From an uncultured Faecalibacterium sp. (GTDB lineage: Bacteria; Bacillota; Clostridia; Oscillospirales; Ruminococcaceae), in contig CAKSWQ010000023.1 in the NCBI GenBank assembly GCA_934512105.1, forward strand, positions 1 through 36,346: DNA of 36,346 nucleotides. The letters run 5' to 3'. Below the pieces are notes generated by a model that made no database searches, was not told where the DNA came from, and saw only the letters and a list, made by a program, of their open reading frames with translations. Position numbers and translations under genes: made by a program. This document shows, piece after piece, positions 31,775-36,346 of the stretch (within the stretch, counting starts at the first letter, position 1; each line of letters opens with the position of its first letter).

Positions 31775-32527
31775 ATGGAACAACGCCGCAACCAGATCGT
31801 GGAGCTGGTGAACCGCAAAGGCAGCATCAGCTTTGCCCAGCTCAAGGAAGCCTTCCCTTCCGTTTCGGAAATGACCCTGCGCACCGACCTGAAAGCACTG
31901 GATGAAGCCCGCCGCGTGGTGCGGGTGCATGGCGGTGTCAAGTCGGTGGAGCAGGTGGTGGGCACCGACGACCTGCTGAGCCGCCGTTCCGCCCGCAATG
32001 CCGAAGCAAAGCAGATCATTGCCGAAAAAGCCGCGGCCCTGCTGCGCCCCAACACCACCCTGTTTCTGGATTCCGGCAGCACCGCCACAGCGGTGGCCCG
32101 CTGCATCCCGGATCAGCCCATGCTCATCTACACCAGCGGTCTGAGCTGCGCCATGGAGCTGGCAAAGCTGGAAAAGCCCCATGTGTCCCTGCCGGGCGGC
32201 AGCCTGAACCGGTTCAGCATGAGCGTCTGCGGTGCGCAGAGCATCCAGACGATGGAGGGCATCAACTTTGATCTGCTGCTGCTGGGTGTGACCAGTTACA
32301 GCCCGGACACCGGTTTTACCTGCGGCGTGGAGGATGAAGCACGGCTCAAGCAGACCGTGCTCCGCCGCTGTGAGCAGAAAGCCGTGCTGCTGGATTCCTC
32401 CAAGATCGGACTGAAAAGCACATTCCATATCTGCGGGCTGTCCGAGGTGGACATCATTATCTCGGACGGAAAGCTGCCCGCAGCGTTTTTACAGGCCTGC
32501 CGGAACGCAGGCGTAACGGTACTATAA
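31775..32527 (+). CDS. DeoR-family sugar-phosphate-responsive repressor
   Basis: 250 residues from ATG 31775, 8 to 9 bases after AGGAGG; a frame extending to 31739 has no such site. The N-terminal winged helix (RRNQIVELVNRKGSISFAQLKEAFPSVSEMTLRTDLKALDEARRVVRVHGG) is typical of DeoR/GlpR. The effector domain is related to sugar-phosphate isomerases (LFLDSGSTATAVARCIP; LLLLGVTSYSPDTGFTC; AVLLDSSKIG). Such proteins usually repress their own operon and release it on binding a phosphorylated sugar. The ligand here is probably fructose-1-phosphate or a relative. Confidence 0.87.
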   Translation: MEQRRNQIVELVNRKGSISFAQLKEAFPSVSEMTLRTDLKALDEARRVVRVHGGVKSVEQVVGTDDLLSRRSARNAEAKQIIAEKAAALLRPNTTLFLDSGSTATAVARCIPDQPMLIYTSGLSCAMELAKLEKPHVSLPGGSLNRFSMSVCGAQSIQTMEGINFDLLLLGVTSYSPDTGFTCGVEDEARLKQTVLRRCEQKAVLLDSSKIGLKSTFHICGLSEVDIIISDGKLPAAFLQACRNAGVTVL

Positions 32528-32540
32528 AAGGAGCGTTATT

Positions 32541-33269
32541 ATGAAGATCATCCGCGCAAAGGATTATCAGGATATGTCCCGCAAGGCGGCCAACATCATC
32601 TCTGCACAGGTCATTATGAAGCCGAACTGTGTGCTGGGTCTTGCCACCGGCGGCACCCCGGTGGGCACGTATGCCCAGCTGGTGGACTGGTATAACAAGG
32701 GCGACTTGGATTTCTCCGAGGTCACCACCGTCAATCTGGACGAGTACCGCGGCCTGCCCAAGGAGCATCCCCAGAGCTACTGGTATTTCATGAACGAGAA
32801 CCTGTTCAGCAAGGTCAACATCGACCCGGCTAAGACCAACCTGCCGGACGGCACGAATCTGGACACCGCCGCCGAGTGTGCCCGTTACAACGGCATCATC
32901 CACAAGCTGGGCGGCATCGACCTGCAGCTGCTGGGCATCGGCCCCAATGGCCATATCGGCTTCAATGAGCCGGGTCAGGCTTTTGAGCTGGAGACCCACT
33001 GCATCGACCTTGCTCCCACCACCATCGAAGCCAACAAGCGCTTCTTTGACGGCAACGAAGCCCTCGTGCCCAAGCAGGCCTATACCATGGGCATCAAGAC
33101 CATCATGCAGGCACGCAAGGTGCTGGTGGTAGCCAACGGCAAGGCCAAAGCACAGGCCGTCAAGGACGCCGTGACCGGCCCTGTGACCCCCGCCTGCCCC
33201 GGCAGCATCCTGCAGCTGCACCCGGACTGCATCCTTGTGGCAGACGAGGAAGCGCTGAGTCTGCTGTAA
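32541..33269 (+). CDS. nagB: Glucosamine-6-phosphate deaminase
   Basis: 242 residues, the short Firmicute form. ATGGTPVGTY binds phosphate, NLDEYRGL holds Asp67, and GIGPNGHIGFNEPG holds His138 and Glu143 of the ring-opening site. It converts glucosamine-6-phosphate to fructose-6-phosphate and ammonia. It starts 13 bases after the DeoR gene behind AAAAGGAG and ends the operon. Another deaminase/isomerase of the same fold acting on a different 6-phospho-amino sugar is possible given the DeoR context, but the active site is NagB-like. Confidence 0.9.
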   Translation: MKIIRAKDYQDMSRKAANIISAQVIMKPNCVLGLATGGTPVGTYAQLVDWYNKGDLDFSEVTTVNLDEYRGLPKEHPQSYWYFMNENLFSKVNIDPAKTNLPDGTNLDTAAECARYNGIIHKLGGIDLQLLGIGPNGHIGFNEPGQAFELETHCIDLAPTTIEANKRFFDGNEALVPKQAYTMGIKTIMQARKVLVVANGKAKAQAVKDAVTGPVTPACPGSILQLHPDCILVADEEALSLL

Positions 33270-33324
33270 ATTCCTAAAGCCAATCTCTTCATTTACCATA
33301 ACTTTGCACAAGATCCAACCCAAG

Positions 33325-33370
33325 CACAGAAAAGGCCGGGCCCATTCAAACGGGTCCGGCCTTTTCTGTG
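33325..33370. terminator. Bidirectional terminator after nagB
   Basis: CACAGAAAAGGCCGGGCCC / GGGTCCGGCCTTTTCTGTG (33325-33343 / 33352-33370), a 19-bp stem with one G-T pair, serving nagB and the convergent lacI-type gene. Confidence 0.85.
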
Positions 33371-33492
33371 TACAGCGCTGGGCTGATCTCCTGCGCTGCT
33401 CCACATCCACGATTTTTGCAAAAGAATACTAAAAATCGTTCGTTTTTTCTGCACAAGGCGGTTCTGCTTCTCTGAAAAGAGAGGATGTTTTA

Positions 33493-34518
33493 TCAGACCT
33501 CCGGCGGCGGGCAGCAGCTCTCCCGCGGGATGAGCTTGTGCGGCACGATGATCTTTGTTGCCAGAAGGTTCGGGTTCTCGATGTGGTTGATGGTCTGGCT
33601 GGCAGCCTCCATGCCCAGCTGGTAGGGGTTGACGTCCACGGTGGTCAGCTGCGGGCTGGTGATACGGGAGAACAGGGAGTTATTGAAGGACACGATGGAC
33701 AGGTCCTTCGGGACGCGCAGTCCCAGCTTGCCGCAGAACTGTTCCAGCACCACGGCAAGGATATCGTCGCTGACCAGCATGGCGGTGGGGTGGTCCGGCG
33801 CGGTGAGCAGGGCTTTCAGCGCCCCCTCGTAGGCATCGTTCAGGGTGTTGACCTCCACACAGTCCTCTTCCCGGGGGGTGATGCCGTGCCTGAGCAGGGA
33901 CATCTGGTAGCCCCGTTTGCGCTCTGCGGAAAACAGCATGGCGTTGCTGACCCCGAAATATGCAATGCGGCGGTGGCCCATCTCATAAAGGTAATCGGTG
34001 GCTTCCTCCCCGGCAAGGGCGTTGTCGTTGTCGATGTAGATGGTCTGGTTGGCGGACTGCGCCGCCTTGCCCACAATGACATGGAGCAGCCCCTCATTGC
34101 GCAGATACGCCGCCACCGGGCAGTCCTTTTTGGAATAGAGCAAAATAAAGCCGTCTGCCTGTGCGTTGGCCACCATGCTCTGGATGGCGTCCAGCACCTC
34201 GGCATCGTCCTGCCCGGTGATGACCGTGTTCACATACCGCCGCTGGTTGCAGAACTGCCCGATGCCGCGGATGATCTCCAGATGAAAGGCGTTTTCGTAG
34301 ACATCCCGCTGGGAGGAGGGCAGAATGATGCCGATGGTCTTGGAAAAAGCCTCCACCGGCTCGGCCTCAAAATTCGGCTCATAGCCCAGCTGTGCCATGA
34401 TGCGGCGCACCCGCTCCTTGGTCTCCCGGCTGATGGAAGGGCTGTCTTTGCAGGTGCGGGACACCGTGGAGGGCGAGACCCCCGCTGCCGCTGCGACATC
34501 CTTGATGGTAACTGCCAT
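33493..34518 (-). CDS. LacI-family transcriptional regulator
   Basis: 341 residues. The headpiece TIKDVAAAAGVSPSTVSRTCKDSPSISRETKERVRRIMAQLGYEPN is typical, and a periplasmic-binding-protein-like effector domain follows (TIGIILPS..., GFILLYSKKDC, MGHRRIAYFGVS, AMLVSDDILAV, SFNNSLFSRITSPQLTTVDVNPYQLG). The pattern is closest to MalR-type regulators of alpha-glucoside or other PTS sugars. It is divergent from the EIIC-EIIB gene, over which its operators lie. The terminal CCPPPEV tail is unusual. GGGAGG precedes the ATG. Confidence 0.9.
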   Translation of the reverse strand: MAVTIKDVAAAAGVSPSTVSRTCKDSPSISRETKERVRRIMAQLGYEPNFEAEPVEAFSKTIGIILPSSQRDVYENAFHLEIIRGIGQFCNQRRYVNTVITGQDDAEVLDAIQSMVANAQADGFILLYSKKDCPVAAYLRNEGLLHVIVGKAAQSANQTIYIDNDNALAGEEATDYLYEMGHRRIAYFGVSNAMLFSAERKRGYQMSLLRHGITPREEDCVEVNTLNDAYEGALKALLTAPDHPTAMLVSDDILAVVLEQFCGKLGLRVPKDLSIVSFNNSLFSRITSPQLTTVDVNPYQLGMEAASQTINHIENPNLLATKIIVPHKLIPRESCCPPPEV

Positions 34519-34547
34519 AGTCTGTTCCTCCCTGATATAGTAGTTCT

Positions 34548-34576
34548 ATTGTAAGGCCGTTTGCACGCGATGTCAA
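34548..34576 (-). promoter_or_regulatory. Promoter of the LacI-family gene
   Basis: On the minus strand, perfect TTGACA (34576-34571), 17 bp, TACAAT (34553-34548). Confidence 0.75.
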
Positions 34577-34700
34577 TGTTTGCGCACGAAATTGCGTAAA
34601 CTGTGCAACGCTGCGCCTGCGTACCTTCGCCAATTTCCACAAAGAATCTTTTGCACGGTTGTAGAAAACGTAGAAAGTTTATTTTTTACTCAGAAAACTC

Positions 34701-34756
34701 TTGTAAAAATTGCAGAGTTGGATTATTCTTGTTGCGTAAAGTAGTGCAAACGCAAC
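34701..34756 (+). promoter_or_regulatory. Promoter and LacI operator of the PTS gene
   Basis: TTGTAA (34701-34706), 17 bp, TATTCT (34724-34729). Directly after the -10, GTTGCGT (34731-34737) and ACGCAAC (34750-34756) form an inverted repeat, and similar TTGCGT, TGCAAC and TTGCGC words recur from 34580 to 34790. Repression by the divergent LacI protein is likely. Confidence 0.6.
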
Positions 34757-34802
34757 GCAACGCTTGCACAAAACGATGCAAAAAGGAATAAGGAGGAACA
34801 TC

Positions 34803-36346
34803 ATGGCAACAACAAAAGCGGCCCCGGGTAAAAAGGGGCTCATCAACTTCGACTTCTTACAGAAGCTGGGCAAGGTGCTGATGACGGTCATCGCCGTCAT
34901 GCCGGCTGCCGGTCTGATGATCAGTCTGGGCAAGCTGGTGCAGATGGGCGGCGGCGACATCGCAGCAGTCATGACCATCGGCACCACGATGGAGAACATC
35001 GGCTGGGCGGTCATCAATAACCTGCACATCCTGTTCGCTGTCGCCATCGGCGGCAGCTGGGCAAAGGAGCGTGCGGGCGGTGCCTTTGCCGCCGTGCTGG
35101 CGTTCGCCCTCATCAACGTCATCACCGGCAACATCTTCGGTGTCACCAGCGCCATGCTGGCAGACCCCGACGCTGTGACCCACACCCTGTTCGGGCAGGA
35201 GATCGCCGTCAACGGCTACTTCACCTCCGTACTGGGCGCCCCGGCGCTGAACATGGGCGTGTTCGTAGGCATCATTGCCGGTTTTGTGGGCGGCGTGGCT
35301 TACAATAAATACTACAACTTCCGCAAGCTGCCGGATGCGCTGGCTTTCTTCAACGGCAAGCGCTTCGTGCCCATGGTGGTCATTGCCTACTCGGTGGTCA
35401 TTTCCATCGTGCTGTCGCTGTTCTGGCCTGTGGTCCAGACCGGCATCAACAACTTCGGCATCTGGATCGCCAACTCTTCCGAGACCTCTCCCGTTCTGGC
35501 TCCGTTCATCTATGGCACGCTGGAGCGTCTGCTGCTGCCCTTCGGTCTGCACCACATGCTGACCATCCCCATGAACTACACCTCCTTCGGCGGCACCTAC
35601 ACCATTGCTACCGGCGTCAATGCGGGCAGTCAGGTATTTGGTCAGGACCCGCTGTGGCTGGCATGGGCCAACGACCTCATCAACTTCAAAAAGGCCGGTG
35701 ATATGGCCGCCTACAACAACCTGCTGGCTACCGTCACCCCCGCCCGCTTCAAGGTGGGTCAGATGATCGGTGCCACCGGTCTGCTGCTGGGCATTGCACT
35801 GGCCATGTACCGCCGGGTGGATGCCGACAAGCGTGCAAACTATAAGTCCATGTTCATCTCCACCGCACTGGCTGTGTTCCTGACCGGCGTTACCGAGCCG
35901 CTGGAATTCATGTTCATGTTCTGCGCCATGCCGCTGTACATCGTGTACGCACTGCTGCAGGGCTGCGCCTTCGCCATGGCGGGCGTCATCCATCTGCGCC
36001 TGCACTCCTTCGGCAATCTGGAGTTCATCACCCGCATCCCCATGTCCCTGCAGGCGGGTCTGGGCGGCGATATCATCAACTTTGTGATCTGCGTGGTGGC
36101 GTTCTTCGTCATCGGCTACTTCGTGGCCTACTTCATGATCGGCAAGCTTCAGCTGGCAACGCCGGGTCGTCTGGGCAACTATACCGATGATAATGCAGAC
36201 GATTCTGCTGCCGCCGCAAAGACCGAGAAGAAGGCCAACAAAAAGGTTGACAACGGTCAGGCTGAGCGTATCATCGCCCTGCTGGGCGGCCGGGAGAACA
36301 TCGTGCTGGTGGACGCCTGCATGACCCGTCTGCGCGTTACCGTGAA
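34803..36346 (+). CDS. PTS transporter EIIC-EIIB, glucose family (3' end beyond window)
   Basis: At least 514 residues; the frame is still open at the window end. ATG 34803 follows AAGGAGG at 34791-34797. EIIC has about ten membrane segments, with VIAVMPAAGLMISLG near the start, the family motif LLPFGLHHML, and TGVTEPLEFMFMF (GVTEP loop). A charged linker (DSAAAAKTEKKANKKVDN) leads to an EIIB domain whose phospho-Cys is in VDACMTRLRVTV. This layout is shared by MalX, PtsG and NagE types. The neighbouring LacI/MalR-like regulator points to an alpha-glucoside or glucose, while nabG-type neighbours would fit an amino sugar; nagB lies 1.5 kb upstream. The substrate is open, and an EIIA domain, if fused, would lie outside. 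Confidence 0.88.
   Translation, partial: MATTKAAPGKKGLINFDFLQKLGKVLMTVIAVMPAAGLMISLGKLVQMGGGDIAAVMTIGTTMENIGWAVINNLHILFAVAIGGSWAKERAGGAFAAVLAFALINVITGNIFGVTSAMLADPDAVTHTLFGQEIAVNGYFTSVLGAPALNMGVFVGIIAGFVGGVAYNKYYNFRKLPDALAFFNGKRFVPMVVIAYSVVISIVLSLFWPVVQTGINNFGIWIANSSETSPVLAPFIYGTLERLLLPFGLHHMLTIPMNYTSFGGTYTIATGVNAGSQVFGQDPLWLAWANDLINFKKAGDMAAYNNLLATVTPARFKVGQMIGATGLLLGIALAMYRRVDADKRANYKSMFISTALAVFLTGVTEPLEFMFMFCAMPLYIVYALLQGCAFAMAGVIHLRLHSFGNLEFITRIPMSLQAGLGGDIINFVICVVAFFVIGYFVAYFMIGKLQLATPGRLGNYTDDNADDSAAAAKTEKKANKKVDNGQAERIIALLGGRENIVLVDACMTRLRVTV

Overview
The window looks like a moderately GC-rich, low-complexity-wall Firmicute of the gut, most like Faecalibacterium or a close Oscillospiraceae relative. 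This is an inference from codon and GC character, strong AGGAGG-type ribosome binding sites, the gene families (MtlA, Opp, NagB, DUF6061-like small protein) and the accessory-element style. No complete rRNA or tRNA gene, and no CRISPR array, is visible.

Left part (1 to about 9863): the right end of an integrative element carrying a defence cargo. It holds the 5' part of a CHC2 zinc-finger primase-like gene (minus strand), an Xre-type regulator, a palindrome-rich intergenic region that may include a transfer origin, then a restriction-type island. The island contains a methylase-type 'subunit M' protein, a DpnI homologue (methyl-directed endonuclease) and a helicase-methylase that has lost its N-terminal part exactly where the dpnI gene sits. 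After it come a TIR-like (PF10137-type) effector and an AlbA_2/Schlafen-like ATP-binding protein. A DUF6061-like small gene, tandem 11-bp repeats and the 3' half of a tRNA-Arg gene (anticodon loop to CCA) followed by a terminator mark what I read as the attachment site at the element's end.

Middle (9.9 to 17.1 kb): an OmpR-type two-component system with an ABC/FtsX exporter (bacitracin/antimicrobial-peptide module style), a decayed second copy of the DUF6061-like gene with a clean internal deletion, and a truncated LacI gene whose promoter and operator now stand in front of a MATE efflux gene.

Right part (17.1 kb to the end) reads as core metabolism. A leftward oppA-B-C-D-F oligopeptide importer operon has a terminator between oppA and oppB and a long structured leader region that includes an orphan promoter-terminator pair. 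An IS200-type element is inserted between this operon and a leftward mtlA-ptsH pair. MtlA is a mannitol EIICBA; the HPr has Lys in place of the regulatory Ser46. A divergent MtlR-type PRD activator follows, with shared inverted-repeat operators between the two genes. Then a rightward fruK - sorE-like dehydrogenase - deoR - nagB operon, a LacI regulator (minus strand), and a divergent Glc-family PTS EIIC-EIIB gene cut by the window end.

The genes suggest PTS-based use of hexitols, keto-sugars and amino sugars. MtlA, the SorE-like dehydrogenase and 1-phosphofructokinase together could form a route from mannitol-1-phosphate through fructose-1-phosphate to fructose-1,6-bisphosphate, which would be unusual.
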